64,000 nucleotides of DNA from Lacticaseibacillus suilingensis (GCF_016861845.1 NZ_BOLV01000005.1:1-64000), one strand, 5' to 3'. Positions 50,624-61,621 are shown, counted from the first letter of the stretch. The notes: generated by a model not told the origin, from the sequence alone. Numbers and translations: made by a program.

Positions 50624-51838
50624 ATGAAAGAAACGGAGCAAGCAAAAATCCCGCCGCAACCGGCGACCGAGCGCTTGACCGTCACCGTGCCAGAAGGGGT
50701 GTATGCACAGTTGCGGGTGAAACCAGATACCCCAATGCAACTGTTAATTAAAAATGATCGCATCATCATGCAACCAGAGCGGGTAGAGCGGCTGCGCTCT
50801 GGGCGGCTGAGTTTCCTTTGGCCACTGGCGGCTGCAGGGGTTGCAGCGCTGGGAGCGTTCATTTATTGGCTGAGTCAAGGCCTGCGCATGATACCACTGG
50901 ATGGGGATGTGTCAGTGGCCAGTTTTACCATTGGGTTGGGGCTGGTCAGTGGGACCTTGCTCTTTGCCGGGTTCTTCATCCAATCGCGCAATGACCCAGA
51001 CAATCGCTTTTCCAAGCGGGTGTACTGGCGGAATTTTCCTGTGATCATGATTGCCTTTGTGGTGATCTTGGGCATGCTGCTGCTAGGGGGTTCTTGGGTG
51101 TTGGGGGCTTTGTTCCCTGGCGCGAGTTTCGACCTGTTCACGGCGCTGGTACTGCTGTTGGTATTTTTGTCGTTAGCGAATATTTTTATGGTGCAAATGG
51201 CGCTGCGGCTCAATGCCACGACCTTGTCCACTTTGTTGACGGTGGTGGTGATTTCCGGCGCGGTCATTGCGATGGCGTCTAATGGTAGTCGCCGCTGGTG
51301 GCAGTATAACCTGAGCTTTTTGGGGACGCAGTTGGCGCGCAATGCCTGGCAGTTCAATCTCACGTTGGTGATGACCGCGCTGGTGATGATCACCTTGGTC
51401 GATTACCTGTTTGTGTGTTTGGCGGAGCAGTATCCACATAACATGCGCCTGAATGTCCTGCGCGGCTTGCTGACACTGGCGGCGGTGGACTTGGCGTGCA
51501 TTGGGATTTTCCCGAACAACGCCCAGTTCCACGTCTTGCACGACCGGGTGTCGATGTGGTTGGTGTCGATTATCCTGCTCATCATTTTGAGCCTGCGCTG
51601 GCTGCTGCCAGGGGTGTCCAAAGAATTCCTCTGGGCTTCGTATGCCGTTGGTGGACTGGAATTCCTAATGTACATGGGCTTTCAGTTTTTCCGCTACCCG
51701 TCATTAACCGCGTTTGAGATGCAAGGCTTTGCCATTGGCTTTACCTGGTTGCTATTTTTGTTCAATCACATGCAAAACCTGATTGCAGCGGGGACTGTGG
51801 CGTGGCCAATTGAGTTGTGCCCGCCTAAAGAAGAATAA
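50624..51838 (+). CDS. DUF998-like membrane protein with AbrB-like N-terminus
   Basis: A 404-residue membrane protein. Residues 15-55 (RLTVTVPEGVYAQLRVKPDTPMQ) read like a swapped-hairpin AbrB/SpoVT-type domain with no membrane segment. From about residue 63 to 390 there are roughly nine to ten hydrophobic segments in the DUF998 style (YNLSFLGTQ, FPNNAQFHVLHD). Proteins of this layout occur in lactobacilli; function unknown. The ATG at 50624 follows AGGAGTG. It appears monocistronic. Confidence 0.7.
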   Translation: MKETEQAKIPPQPATERLTVTVPEGVYAQLRVKPDTPMQLLIKNDRIIMQPERVERLRSGRLSFLWPLAAAGVAALGAFIYWLSQGLRMIPLDGDVSVASFTIGLGLVSGTLLFAGFFIQSRNDPDNRFSKRVYWRNFPVIMIAFVVILGMLLLGGSWVLGALFPGASFDLFTALVLLLVFLSLANIFMVQMALRLNATTLSTLLTVVVISGAVIAMASNGSRRWWQYNLSFLGTQLARNAWQFNLTLVMTALVMITLVDYLFVCLAEQYPHNMRLNVLRGLLTLAAVDLACIGIFPNNAQFHVLHDRVSMWLVSIILLIILSLRWLLPGVSKEFLWASYAVGGLEFLMYMGFQFFRYPSLTAFEMQGFAIGFTWLLFLFNHMQNLIAAGTVAWPIELCPPKEE

Positions 51839-51911
51839 TTCTCATCTAACTGGACTTTCTACATTAGAACCGTTATAATTAAGACGGATATTTGATGAAG
51901 GAGTGAGATCG

Positions 51912-53723
51912 GTGAAAAACTATCGTCGGCTTTGGGCGGTACTAGGTGTCGGGATTATTGCGTTGATTTGTGAGTTTGGGCTTCACCACGCACAGTGGGC
52001 GCAAGTGGTCATTACAGTGATTGGGGCGGTCATTGCCCTTTTGATGTTGCTTGATATGATCAAAACGCTGCGGAGCGGCTCTTTTGGGGTGGACCTCTTG
52101 GCCATCACCGCGGTAGTCGCGACCTTGGCGGTAGGGGAGTATTGGGCAGCCTTAATTGTGCTACTGATGCTGACTGGTGGGGATGCGCTGGAAGACTTTG
52201 CCGCCACCAAGGCCAATGCTGACCTCAAGCAACTGCTGGATAATACGCCGACCACGGCGCATCGCCTCGTTGACGGTCAATTGCACGATATCTCAGTGGA
52301 TGACGTGCAGGTGGACGATATCGTCGTGGTAAAACCGAGTGAACTGGTGCCTGTCGATGGTGTGGTCACGGCCGGCAGTAGCTTGGTCGATGAAGCCAGT
52401 TTGACTGGTGAATCCAAGCCCGTGGAGAAAAACGTTCATGATGAGCTGATGAGTGGGACGGTCAACGGCGATGCCGCCTTAACCGTACGCGTCACCAAGC
52501 GCGCCGCCGACAGCCAGTACCAAGGGATTGTGCGGCTGGTGCAAGAATCAGAAGCGCGGCCAGCGCATTTTGTCCGCATGGCCGATCGCTACGCCTTGCC
52601 ATTTACGCTGGTGGCATACCTGATTGCCGGCGTGGCTTGGGCTGTGACGGGTAACCCGTTGCGCTTCGCTGAGGTGCTGGTGGTGGCCAGCCCATGTCCT
52701 TTGATTTTGGCGGCGCCGGTGGCCATGGTCTCAGGAATGAGCCGCACCAGCCGGGCCGGGATTATTGTGAAGTCTGGGACCGCTTTGGAAAAGCTCGCCA
52801 CTGCGAAAACTGTCGCTTTCGACAAAACTGGGACCATCACGCAAGGCGTCTTGGCGGTGGATCAGATTTTGCCTACAGCCGGTTATACGGCCGATCAGCT
52901 CTTGCAGCTGGCAGCCAGTGCTGAACAGCAATCCACTCATATTTTGGCCCGGTCGTTGGTTAAAGCAGCGGGCAAGGACTTGCTGCCGGTGGCGGATGCC
53001 GAAGAAGTGACCGCGCAAGGCGTGCAAGGTACGGTGAATGGTCAACTAGTGCGGGTCGGGAAGGCGGCCTTTGCTGAAACTGACCAGCAAGTTGATGCCA
53101 CCTCCGTCTTCGTTAACGTGGCCGGTCAGTACGCCGGCGTTATCACCTTTACCGACCGCACGCGGCCTGAAGCTAAGCAAACCATCACGGCTTTGCACGA
53201 ATTAGGCGTGGAAAAGACCTTGATGATTTCTGGCGACTCCCAAGCGATTGCTGATAAAGTAGCGGCTCAAGTTGGTCTGGATGAGGTCTATGCCGAACAA
53301 TTGCCGGCTGACAAAATTGCCGTGCTCGATCAAACGCCTAAGGAAAACCGGCCAGTGGTCATGGTCGGCGATGGCGTTAACGATGCACCTTCCTTGGCGG
53401 TCGCCGATGTTGGGATTGCCATGGGTGCCCACGGTGCCACGGCCGCCAGCGAATCCGCCGACGCGGTGGTCTTGCGCGATGACCTGACCAAAGTCGCGTG
53501 TGCCGTGATCATTTCCCAAGACACCATGCGGATTGCGAAAGAAGCGGTGTGGATCGGGATTGGGATTTGTACCGTCCTGATGCTGATTGCCAGTGCCGGC
53601 GTCATTCCGGTGATCATTGGCGCCTTGTTCCAAGAAGTCGTCGATACTATCACGATTTTGTACGCACTGCGGGCTCGAACTGGCCGACGCGATGCCGACC
53701 AGTATGAGGTTAAAACCGCCTAG
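51912..53723 (+). CDS. Heavy-metal P1B-type ATPase, SPC class
   Basis: A 603-residue metal-exporting ATPase with no N-terminal metal-binding HMA domain. Landmarks: TGES near 165, metal-site S260-P-C-P-L, phosphorylation Asp304 in DKTGT, GDGVNDAP near 485. An SPC motif places it in the P1B-4-like group (Co, Fe, Zn or Cd in characterised members). The nucleotide-domain HP dipeptide is HI (343-344, STHILARS). The GTG at 51912 follows GGAGTGAG. It is followed by a hairpin and a repeat array. Confidence 0.85.
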   Translation: MKNYRRLWAVLGVGIIALICEFGLHHAQWAQVVITVIGAVIALLMLLDMIKTLRSGSFGVDLLAITAVVATLAVGEYWAALIVLLMLTGGDALEDFAATKANADLKQLLDNTPTTAHRLVDGQLHDISVDDVQVDDIVVVKPSELVPVDGVVTAGSSLVDEASLTGESKPVEKNVHDELMSGTVNGDAALTVRVTKRAADSQYQGIVRLVQESEARPAHFVRMADRYALPFTLVAYLIAGVAWAVTGNPLRFAEVLVVASPCPLILAAPVAMVSGMSRTSRAGIIVKSGTALEKLATAKTVAFDKTGTITQGVLAVDQILPTAGYTADQLLQLAASAEQQSTHILARSLVKAAGKDLLPVADAEEVTAQGVQGTVNGQLVRVGKAAFAETDQQVDATSVFVNVAGQYAGVITFTDRTRPEAKQTITALHELGVEKTLMISGDSQAIADKVAAQVGLDEVYAEQLPADKIAVLDQTPKENRPVVMVGDGVNDAPSLAVADVGIAMGAHGATAASESADAVVLRDDLTKVACAVIISQDTMRIAKEAVWIGIGICTVLMLIASAGVIPVIIGALFQEVVDTITILYALRARTGRRDADQYEVKTA

Positions 53724-53818
53724 CAGGCACGCTCAACGCTTTGACGCTTGGCAGGGGACAGGAATACCGTTAGCGATAAGCAGCCAGCGCGACCGTTATA
53801 GGCCGTTTAAAAGGAACG

Positions 53819-53857
53819 CAAAAGGGCTCGTCTTCATGCAGAAGGCGAGTCCTTTTG
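53819..53857 (+). terminator. Probable terminator after the metal ATPase
   Basis: CAAAAGG.CTCG.CTTC pairs with GAAG.CGAG.CCTTTTG, closing a short loop. The T-run is inside the stem, so strength is uncertain. Confidence 0.55.
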
Positions 53858-53894
53858 ACTGGTTGGAGAGAATTCTAATGTGCCATACTGGTAA

Positions 53895-54459
53895 AGAGCA
53901 GCTGGATAGGCTACTTGTCGGACTAAGCCCGCCGACCGTCACAGCCGTAGATGCGCTCCACGGGGCAACGGATGAGTGTCCAGCTGCGCACAGCACCTCG
54001 AAACCAAAGTCCAGCTTCAAGGTGTTGTGCTAGGCTCGCCATCATCCTAAGTGCGCCCCGTTCCGCAGCCTTTATAGTTGCGCTCCGGTCGACCAACGCC
54101 GGAGTGGATAGCTACGCCCAAGGCACCGAAGCCAAGGAAAGGCTTCAATGCCTTGAGCTAGGCTACCCATCCGGCTAGGGGCGGTCAACCTCCGCAGCCT
54201 TTCTAGTTGCGCTCCGGCCGACCAACGCCGGAGTGGATAGCTACGCTGAAGGCCTCGCCGTCAAAGTGCGACGGCAATGCCTTCAGCTAGGCTACCCATC
54301 CGGCTAAGTGCGGTCGACCTCCGCACCCTTTCTAGTTGCGCTCCGGCCGACCAACGCCGGAGTGGATAGCTACGCTGAAGGCCTCGCCGTCAAAGTGCGA
54401 CGGCAATGCCTTCAGCTAGGCTACCCATCCGGCTAAGTGCGGTCGACCTCCGCAGCCTG
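53895..54459. repeat. Tandem array of nested hairpin repeats (copy E12)
   Basis: A trailing half-unit is followed by four units that begin TAGATGCGCTCC or TAGTTGCGCTCC at 53948, 54075, 54204 and 54333, with periods of 127, 129 and 129 bp. Each has a base stem using GGTCGACC or a variant, a second stem GCCGGAGTGG / CCATCCGGC, and a long inner arm CTGAAGGC / GCCTTCAG capped by GCCGTC / GACGGC. The last two units are almost identical. The array stops at the GntR gene's stop codon. Confidence 0.9.
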
Positions 54460-55167
54460 TCAATTACTGCTCAAGTGTGCTGAGTGGAAGTAGAAGTCTA
54501 GCCCAGGGTAGCAGTAGACCGTTTGGGAGAAGTTGAAGATGACGTTGTTGCGCATGTAGTTGATCTGAGCCAGCGTCAACAGGGACGTGCCTGGCTTCAG
54601 GTTCATCAGGTCGGCTTTGTCGGGGCCCAAGGTGGTCATGGATAAGAAGTCATCACTTGAATCGGGATCGATATCGTATGTTTCCTTCACGAAGTCAAAC
54701 AGCGAGTCATCGAGGACATCGGTGGAGATAAATGGGACGACATCCCGCAGATAGTAGGCTTCCTCAAGGCAGTAAAGCATCCCGTTGAAATAACGCAGGC
54801 GAATGATGCGCCACAATTCGGTGTCGTCATTGATCTTCATTTTTTGAGCCAGCGGGATTTCACGCGCCAGCACCCGGTCGAAGGTGACGATTTTCGACTT
54901 CAGCGGGCCACGTTTGGCCAAGGATTTGCCGGCGCCGATGGACAAATTAATGGTCATCGTGCTTTGCAATTGCACATTATTGACATAGTAGCCGCTGCCT
55001 TGAATCCGGCGGAGCAACCCGTGTTGATAAACAACATCGATCGCCCGCCTGATCGTATTCCGACTGACATTAAAGCGTTTCATCAATTCTTGCTCGGTTG
55101 GGAGTTTCGATTGGTACTCCCCAGCTTGAATCGATTGAAGCAGTTCCTCCGCGATTTGATGATACAT
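54460..55167 (-). CDS. GntR-family regulator (UTRA type) of the beta-glucoside genes
   Basis: A 235-residue regulator: N-terminal winged helix (QIAEELLQSIQAGEYQSKLPTEQELMKRFNVSRNTIRRA) and a C-terminal UTRA effector domain (about 75-230). UTRA proteins bind sugar phosphates. It is divergent from the EIIB/EIIA/6-phospho-beta-glucosidase genes and most likely controls them, with a 6-phospho-glucoside as effector. The ATG at 55167 follows GGAGGGG. Confidence 0.88.
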   Translation of the reverse strand: MYHQIAEELLQSIQAGEYQSKLPTEQELMKRFNVSRNTIRRAIDVVYQHGLLRRIQGSGYYVNNVQLQSTMTINLSIGAGKSLAKRGPLKSKIVTFDRVLAREIPLAQKMKINDDTELWRIIRLRYFNGMLYCLEEAYYLRDVVPFISTDVLDDSLFDFVKETYDIDPDSSDDFLSMTTLGPDKADLMNLKPGTSLLTLAQINYMRNNVIFNFSQTVYCYPGLDFYFHSAHLSSN

Positions 55168-55202
55168 GAGCGCCCCTCCAAACAAATTTTTGCACTAAGC
55201 AC

Positions 55203-55255
55203 TTGTTTATTTTGTACCCACGTATTATTATAGCATTGTAATGAAAGCGGTTAAA
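55203..55255 (+). promoter_or_regulatory. Promoter and cre site of the beta-glucoside PTS genes
   Basis: TTGTTT (55203-55208) and TATTAT (55226-55231) are 17 bp apart. TGAAAGCGGTTAAA (55242-55255) matches the CcpA cre core and lies at the start of the transcript, where binding would block elongation. Direct repeats GCACT-AA-GCACT just upstream (about 55191-55202) may be the GntR regulator site. Confidence 0.65.
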
Positions 55256-55295
55256 CTTTAACTGCGAAAATTTTAATCAAAGGGAGTTCTTAATT

Positions 55296-55622
55296 ATGGC
55301 TGACAAAAAGACAATCATGCTCGTATGCTCTGCTGGGATGTCCACCAGCTTGCTTGTATCCAAGATGCAGAAGGCATCTGAAGCTCAAGGTCTTGATACG
55401 GAGATTTTTGCAACCGCTGCCTCCGATGCTGACAACGCATTGGCAACGAAGAACCCAGACATTTTAATGCTTGGACCTCAGGTTCGTTACCTGCTTGGCC
55501 AATTCCAGAAGAAGGTTAACAACATTCCTGTCGAAGTCATCAACATGCAAGACTACGGCATGATGAACGGCGAAAAGGTCCTCAAGGAAGCCGTTACCTC
55601 AATCGACAACTTCCAAAAGTAA
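55296..55622 (+). CDS. Lactose/cellobiose-family PTS EIIB
   Basis: A 108-residue EIIB with phospho-Cys11 in VCSAGMSTSLLVSKM and the LGPQVRY segment typical of cellobiose/chitobiose-type IIB. It passes phosphate from EIIA to the sugar held by EIIC. ATG follows AAAGGGAG. EIIA comes 61 bp later; no EIIC gene is nearby. Confidence 0.95.
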   Translation: MADKKTIMLVCSAGMSTSLLVSKMQKASEAQGLDTEIFATAASDADNALATKNPDILMLGPQVRYLLGQFQKKVNNIPVEVINMQDYGMMNGEKVLKEAVTSIDNFQK

Positions 55623-55683
55623 GCTTGCCGTAAAAAGTAACCGGTACCAGAACGCAATAACTAGTTTTTGATGGGAGAATACA

Positions 55684-56013
55684 ATGGCTGAAGAAGAACA
55701 GAACATGGACGCAATCATGGGCTTGATCCTGAATGGTGGTAACGCGAAGAGCTCCGCTTTTGAAGCAATTCAAGCCGCCAAGAAGGGTGATTTTGACACG
55801 GCAGATGCCAAGCTCAAAGAAGCTGATGGTTTCTTAGTTGATGCGCACAACTCACAGACTAAGATGCTGACGGCTGAAGCTAACGGCGAACACGCCAAGG
55901 TTAGCCTGCTCATGGTTCACTCACAAGACCACTTGATGACCAGCATTACGTTCCGCGACTTGGCGGGCGAAATCGTTGATCTGTACAAGCGTTTGGACAA
56001 GGAAGGCAAGTAG
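55684..56013 (+). CDS. Lactose/cellobiose-family PTS EIIA
   Basis: A 109-residue EIIA; phospho-acceptor His79 lies in SLLMVHSQDHLMTS. The helical trimeric fold is indicated by heptad-like Ala/Leu spacing. The N-terminus is acidic (MAEEEQNMD). It precedes the 6-phospho-beta-glucosidase gene, but 339 bp including a nested repeat lie between. Confidence 0.95.
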   Translation: MAEEEQNMDAIMGLILNGGNAKSSAFEAIQAAKKGDFDTADAKLKEADGFLVDAHNSQTKMLTAEANGEHAKVSLLMVHSQDHLMTSITFRDLAGEIVDLYKRLDKEGK

Positions 56014-56121
56014 TCTCCCGCGTTTGCTTGACAAATAATTTCCGTTTGGCGCTGTGATGGCGCCCCGCCCCTGGCTAGCCAGAGTCGCGAGGCCCAAAGC
56101 AGCGCCAAACTTTTGTAAAAG

Positions 56122-57792
<1,671 letters not shown>

Positions 57793-57800
57793 TGTTCATG

Positions 57801-57835
57801 AGCGGCATCACCCATTGCGGTGGTGCCGCTTTTTT
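57801..57835 (+). terminator. Terminator after the glucosidase gene
   Basis: AGCGGCATCACC pairs with GGTGGTGCCGCT around a six-base loop and is followed by T residues. Confidence 0.92.
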
Positions 57836-58041
57836 GCGAATGGGCTGCGGCGCCGCGGGTTTAGGGAGAGAAGTTAACCTTGGGCTCCCATCCTTCTGAT
57901 TATTGAGAATCTATCCCGCTTAGAAAGTTCATCGCGGAATTTCACTGCAAAAAATCCCACGAAGGCCCCATGTGAAATCCTTCCTAAGTCGTATGCCGAT
58001 AAATATCCTGATTGGTATAGTGACAACAAGGAGGGGAGCAC

Positions 58042-58455
58042 ATGAAACGGGCTGGGTTGAATTGCGGCGCATTAGTGATTATTGTGATGGCAGTGCTGTT
58101 TGGCATGCCGCTAATGACGCGCAATCAAACCACCCAGGCTGCGGCGGCGATTGACTATTTGAATCCAGTCGTGCCGTGCACCACGGTTTATGTCTCAACC
58201 CAGGCGAAGCAAGTGGAATGGCTACCCAATGCACATGGCGGCCGGGATTATCGCTATGTATTGACCGCCTATGATCGCTGCGGGCTGGCGCGCCAACTTA
58301 TGATCCAAGTCACGGATCAGCCGCTTGCCCCTGACACCTATTTGGCGGTAAAAACGAAAGGGCAAAAGGTGCTGCGTTGGCAGCCGGTTAAACGGGCCGA
58401 GTTACCGAATAAAATCCGCGCCAAGCTCATGCCGACCGTCCTCGAGGCCAATTAA
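58042..58455 (+). CDS. YxeA-family (DUF1093) exported protein
   Basis: A 137-residue protein with an N-terminal hydrophobic signal (about 10-27) and the YxeA core: TTVYVSTQ, then YRYVLTAYDRCGLARQL and TYLAVKTKGQKVL, ending in ELPNKIRAKL. YxeA proteins are small exported or membrane-tethered proteins, often near bacteriocin-immunity or stress genes; biochemical role unknown. Two cysteines (about 46 and 79) could form a disulfide outside the cell. ATG follows AAGGAGGGG. Confidence 0.78.
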   Translation: MKRAGLNCGALVIIVMAVLFGMPLMTRNQTTQAAAAIDYLNPVVPCTTVYVSTQAKQVEWLPNAHGGRDYRYVLTAYDRCGLARQLMIQVTDQPLAPDTYLAVKTKGQKVLRWQPVKRAELPNKIRAKLMPTVLEAN

Positions 58456-58497
58456 AACGCGCGCCAACTCAATTGCAGTTGACGCGCGTTTGGTTTT
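58454..58497. terminator. Bidirectional terminator, YxeA gene and permease gene
   Basis: AAACGCGCG..AACT pairs with AGTT..CGCGCGTTT around a short loop, between convergent genes, with A- and T-rich flanks. Confidence 0.85.
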
Positions 58498-58499
58498 GC

Positions 58500-59606
58500 C
58501 TAATAAACGAAATCGAGAATGAGCCAGCCCATGGCTCCCAGCACCAACAGGCCGATGATGTTGAAGGCGAAAAAGCCGAGGAAGAACTTGCCGGGATGAT
58601 GATTGCCCCAGTCGGTGTATTCCTTGTACACCAGCAGGTTGCACATAGAGCCGACCACGGTGCCGAGGCCGCCAATATTGGAACCGAGGAATAGCGCCGC
58701 GGCGTAATTGGTAAATTTCCCAATCAAGACCGTTGATGGGACATTAGAAATCAGCTGACTGCTGAGAATGCTGGTAAGGAAAACGGAGTGGGCGCTGCTC
58801 ATCAAGCTAGAGATGAGATTGACAACCCAAGGAATCTGCTGGAGGACGCTGACAATCACGAAGAAACCGGCGAAGGTCAAAACAATCGCATAGTCGACAT
58901 TTTTCATGATTTCACGGTTGTAAACACTGGCCAGCAAAATCGCGGCGATGGCGCCAACGTAGGAAGGGATGAACTTGAAGACCCCAGCGAAAATCAACAG
59001 CGCCACGATGCAAGTGATCACCGTTGGCCGGGTTTGGATGTGAATGTCCTGGAACTCAACGGTCGGTAGTGGTTGTTTAGGGATGAACAACACAAACCCG
59101 GCGAGCAAAATGATGCTGGCAATCAGCAGCGGGGTCGACCAGCCGAAGAACTGGCCAGCCGTAATTGTGTAGTGGCTCATCAGGTAGATGTTGTGCGTAT
59201 TCCCAAATGGGGTGAACGCACTGCCGAAGTTAGCCGCCATGCCGATTAGCGTTACTGGCAGAATTTCGCGTAAGTTGTATTTTTTGGCAATTTGAAGGTA
59301 CAACGGCACCAAGGTGATGACGGTCACGTCGTTGGTGAGCACCATCCCAGCGACTAGCGCCAGACCGACGAACATCACCAGCAGCTGCCTGGAGTCAGCG
59401 GCGATACTGGTTAGACGGTAGGCGAAATAATCGAGGATGTGCAGGTATTCAAAAATCTGGATGACCGTCATCATCCCGAGAATCGACCAGAGTGTTGAAA
59501 AGCTGATGTCCGCAAGTCGTGGCTTAGCAACGAACAGGCTCAGCACTACCAAGGCAGCGGTGATCTGAAGCACCCGGTCTTTGGCAATGTTTTTGATTAC
59601 AGTCAT
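58500..59606 (-). CDS. ArsB/NhaD-superfamily anion permease (SLC13-like)
   Basis: A 368-residue membrane protein with about ten segments. MVLTNDVTVITLVPL and NFGSAFTPFGNTHNIYL near 89 and 126, and the repeated hairpin SQLISNVPSTVLI with GSNIGGLGTVVGSMCN near 290, are the two inverted motifs of ion-transporter superfamily members such as ArsB, CitM and SLC13 carriers. A dicarboxylate, citrate or arsenite substrate cannot be chosen from sequence. It has no ars neighbours. The GTGTAAAA repeats upstream probably control it. Confidence 0.8.
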   Translation of the reverse strand: MTVIKNIAKDRVLQITAALVVLSLFVAKPRLADISFSTLWSILGMMTVIQIFEYLHILDYFAYRLTSIAADSRQLLVMFVGLALVAGMVLTNDVTVITLVPLYLQIAKKYNLREILPVTLIGMAANFGSAFTPFGNTHNIYLMSHYTITAGQFFGWSTPLLIASIILLAGFVLFIPKQPLPTVEFQDIHIQTRPTVITCIVALLIFAGVFKFIPSYVGAIAAILLASVYNREIMKNVDYAIVLTFAGFFVIVSVLQQIPWVVNLISSLMSSAHSVFLTSILSSQLISNVPSTVLIGKFTNYAAALFLGSNIGGLGTVVGSMCNLLVYKEYTDWGNHHPGKFFLGFFAFNIIGLLVLGAMGWLILDFVY

Positions 59607-59983
59607 ATGTTTTTACACGCTCCAAAATTGACTCAACACTACTATTCTGCACTTAAAAGACAAGTGAAACAATGGAGCGTGTGTAAAACTCGTGTAAAAC
59701 ACACGCTAAGGTAAATTATACGGATGAGGGGTAAAAAAGGCTAAAAAAATGCACCTAAATGCCGTCAAATCGGCATTTTATAAATTTGCTTGTACGACGA
59801 GGCCAAAAAATTGCAGTGAGGGTAATGTGTAAAAAGTGGGCAATAAGTCGTTACATTGTCAATCATTAGCGAACAATTACCGGAGTGGTCACCGCTTATT
59901 TGACCGAATCGCCGGTGGCATTAGTGCTGTGATGAGCTTATAACTAGTAAGTGATAAACAACACAACCTGAGGGGGCAGTGCA
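59607..59983. other. Divergent intergenic region with repeated GTGTAAAA motifs
   Basis: No gene is visible. GTGTAAAA occurs at 59681, 59692 and 59827 and, inverted, at 59611, right at the start of the permease gene. AGCGTGTGT (59676-59684) and ACACACGCT (59699-59707) form a perfect 9-bp inverted repeat. The layout suggests an operator shared by the permease and Old Yellow Enzyme genes. Confidence 0.55.
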
Positions 59984-61072
59984 ATGGTTAAGATCAATGA
60001 ATCACTGAAGTTGCGGTCTGGGGTGACCTTACCGAACCGCTTGATGATGTCGCCGATGACGACGAAACAAAGCTTTTTCGATGGCACGGTGACGCAAGAT
60101 GAAATCGCGTATTATCACACGCGGGCGAAAGGCTTGGGCGCCGTCATTACCGGTGCTGCCAATGTGCAGCCAAGCGGTAAAGGCTGGCCAGGCGAGCTGG
60201 GCATTGACCGAGACGCAGAAATTCCGCAGCTGGCAGCGCTGGCTGGGGCGATTCACGTCCAAGGCGCCAAAGCCATCGTGCAGATTTTTCATGCCGGCCG
60301 GATGACTGATCGGGCCACGCTGAGTGGTGAACAGCCGGTATCGGCCAGCGCCGTGGCTGCAGAACGGGCCAATGCCGAAACGCCGCGGGCTATGACCACT
60401 GCAGAGATTCAGGCCACCATTGCGGCCTTTGGCGCGGCTACCCGCCGGGCGATTGCGGCGGGCTTCGATGGTGTGGAATTACACGGGGCGAATACTTATT
60501 TGTTACAACAGTTTTTCTCCCCGCATTCCAACCGGCGGACTGATGCGTTTGGCGGTTCTCGAGAAAAGCGGTACGGCTTCATTCAAGCCGTGATTGACGC
60601 AGTGATGACGGCGGTGCACGAAACGGCCGACCGCCCGTTTGCTGTGGGTTATCGCTTGTCGCCAGAGGAGTATGAAACGCCAGGCATTCGCTTTGACGAT
60701 ACCCTGTGGTTGGTGGATCAGCTGGCCCAGCAGCCGCTGGACTATTTGCACGTGTCGCTCAATGACTATCGGCGCGTGGCACGGACCGGCGTGAATGACC
60801 GCAGTATTTTGACTGCAGTGCATGAGCAGCTGGCGGGCCGGTTGCCCTTGGTCGGCGTGGGCGGCGTGCGTACCCGCGAAGACGTTGAGGGCGTGCTGAG
60901 GACGACAGAATTAGTGGCGGTGGGTCAGCAGCTTCTGTATGACCCGACTTGGGCGGTGAAACTGGCGCAAGGTGCTGATGTGGCCATTTACACCGGGCCA
61001 TTTGAAACGGCGCTCCATACCACACCTATGACCACGCCGTTGTATGATTTCGCCAGCCGGTGGTTCAAATAG
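59984..61072 (+). CDS. Old Yellow Enzyme-family NADH:flavin oxidoreductase
   Basis: A 362-residue FMN-binding TIM-barrel enzyme. LPNRLMMSPMTT at the N-terminus, FHAGRMTD near 103, DGVELHGANTYLLQQFFSPHSNRRTD near 166 and GVGGVRT near 288 follow the Old Yellow Enzyme pattern. Members reduce activated C=C bonds with NAD(P)H. ATG follows GAGGGGGC. Divergent from the anion permease. Confidence 0.92.
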   Translation: MVKINESLKLRSGVTLPNRLMMSPMTTKQSFFDGTVTQDEIAYYHTRAKGLGAVITGAANVQPSGKGWPGELGIDRDAEIPQLAALAGAIHVQGAKAIVQIFHAGRMTDRATLSGEQPVSASAVAAERANAETPRAMTTAEIQATIAAFGAATRRAIAAGFDGVELHGANTYLLQQFFSPHSNRRTDAFGGSREKRYGFIQAVIDAVMTAVHETADRPFAVGYRLSPEEYETPGIRFDDTLWLVDQLAQQPLDYLHVSLNDYRRVARTGVNDRSILTAVHEQLAGRLPLVGVGGVRTREDVEGVLRTTELVAVGQQLLYDPTWAVKLAQGADVAIYTGPFETALHTTPMTTPLYDFASRWFK

Positions 61073-61079
61073 TCGCGAG

Positions 61080-61107
61080 AGCGTTTGCGAGGAGCAGGCG
61101 CTTTTTT
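61080..61107 (+). terminator. Terminator after the Old Yellow Enzyme gene
   Basis: AGCGTTTGC pairs with GCAGGCGCT around GAGGA and is followed by TTTTT. A TATACT box (61110-61115) directly after it probably belongs to the rlmH promoter. Confidence 0.8.
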
Positions 61108-61141
61108 GCTATACTGAACAGGAAAGCAGAGGCGGACGAAC

Positions 61142-61621
61142 ATGAATATCAAAATTATCGGCGTGGGCAAGCTGAAAGAAAAATACTTCAAGGACGGGAT
61201 TGCGGAGTATCGCAAACGCCTGACTAAATTTGCCAAGGTCGAAATTGTGGAAGTGGCCGACGAAAAGGCCCCAGAGTCGCTGTCTGAGGCCGAGATGACG
61301 CAGGTCAAAGCCGTTGAAGGTGAACGGATTTTGGGCAAGATTAAAGACAAAGAATGGGTCATTGCGCTGGCCATTGAAGGGAAGCAGCGACCCAGCGAAG
61401 TTTTTGCCAAAGAAATCGAAGATCTGGCGACCTATGGCCATTCCGACATTACCTTCGTGATTGGCGGCTCGCTGGGGTTGTCGCCAGCGGTGATGAAACG
61501 GGCGAATGATACGTTGAGCTTTGGTAAACTCACCATGCCGCATCAGCTGATGCGGCTGGTGCTAATTGAGCAGATATACCGGGCGTTTATGATACAGATT
61601 GGGAGTCCGTATCATAAGTGA
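61142..61621 (+). CDS. rlmH: 23S rRNA pseudouridine1915 N3-methyltransferase
   Basis: A 159-residue SPOUT methyltransferase. [27 protein letters not shown], the SAM-binding [10 protein letters not shown] near 104 and the invariant C-terminal [10 protein letters not shown] are diagnostic. It methylates helix 69 of the large ribosomal subunit. In many Firmicutes near the origin it follows htrA directly. Confidence 0.97.
   Translation: MNIKIIGVGKLKEKYFKDGIAEYRKRLTKFAKVEIVEVADEKAPESLSEAEMTQVKAVEGERILGKIKDKEWVIALAIEGKQRPSEVFAKEIEDLATYGHSDITFVIGGSLGLSPAVMKRANDTLSFGKLTMPHQLMRLVLIEQIYRAFMIQIGSPYHK

Noticed and set aside
53895-54459. CRISPR array.
   Set aside because: Repeats are 127-129 bp, directly abutting and palindromic, with no spacers and no cas genes.
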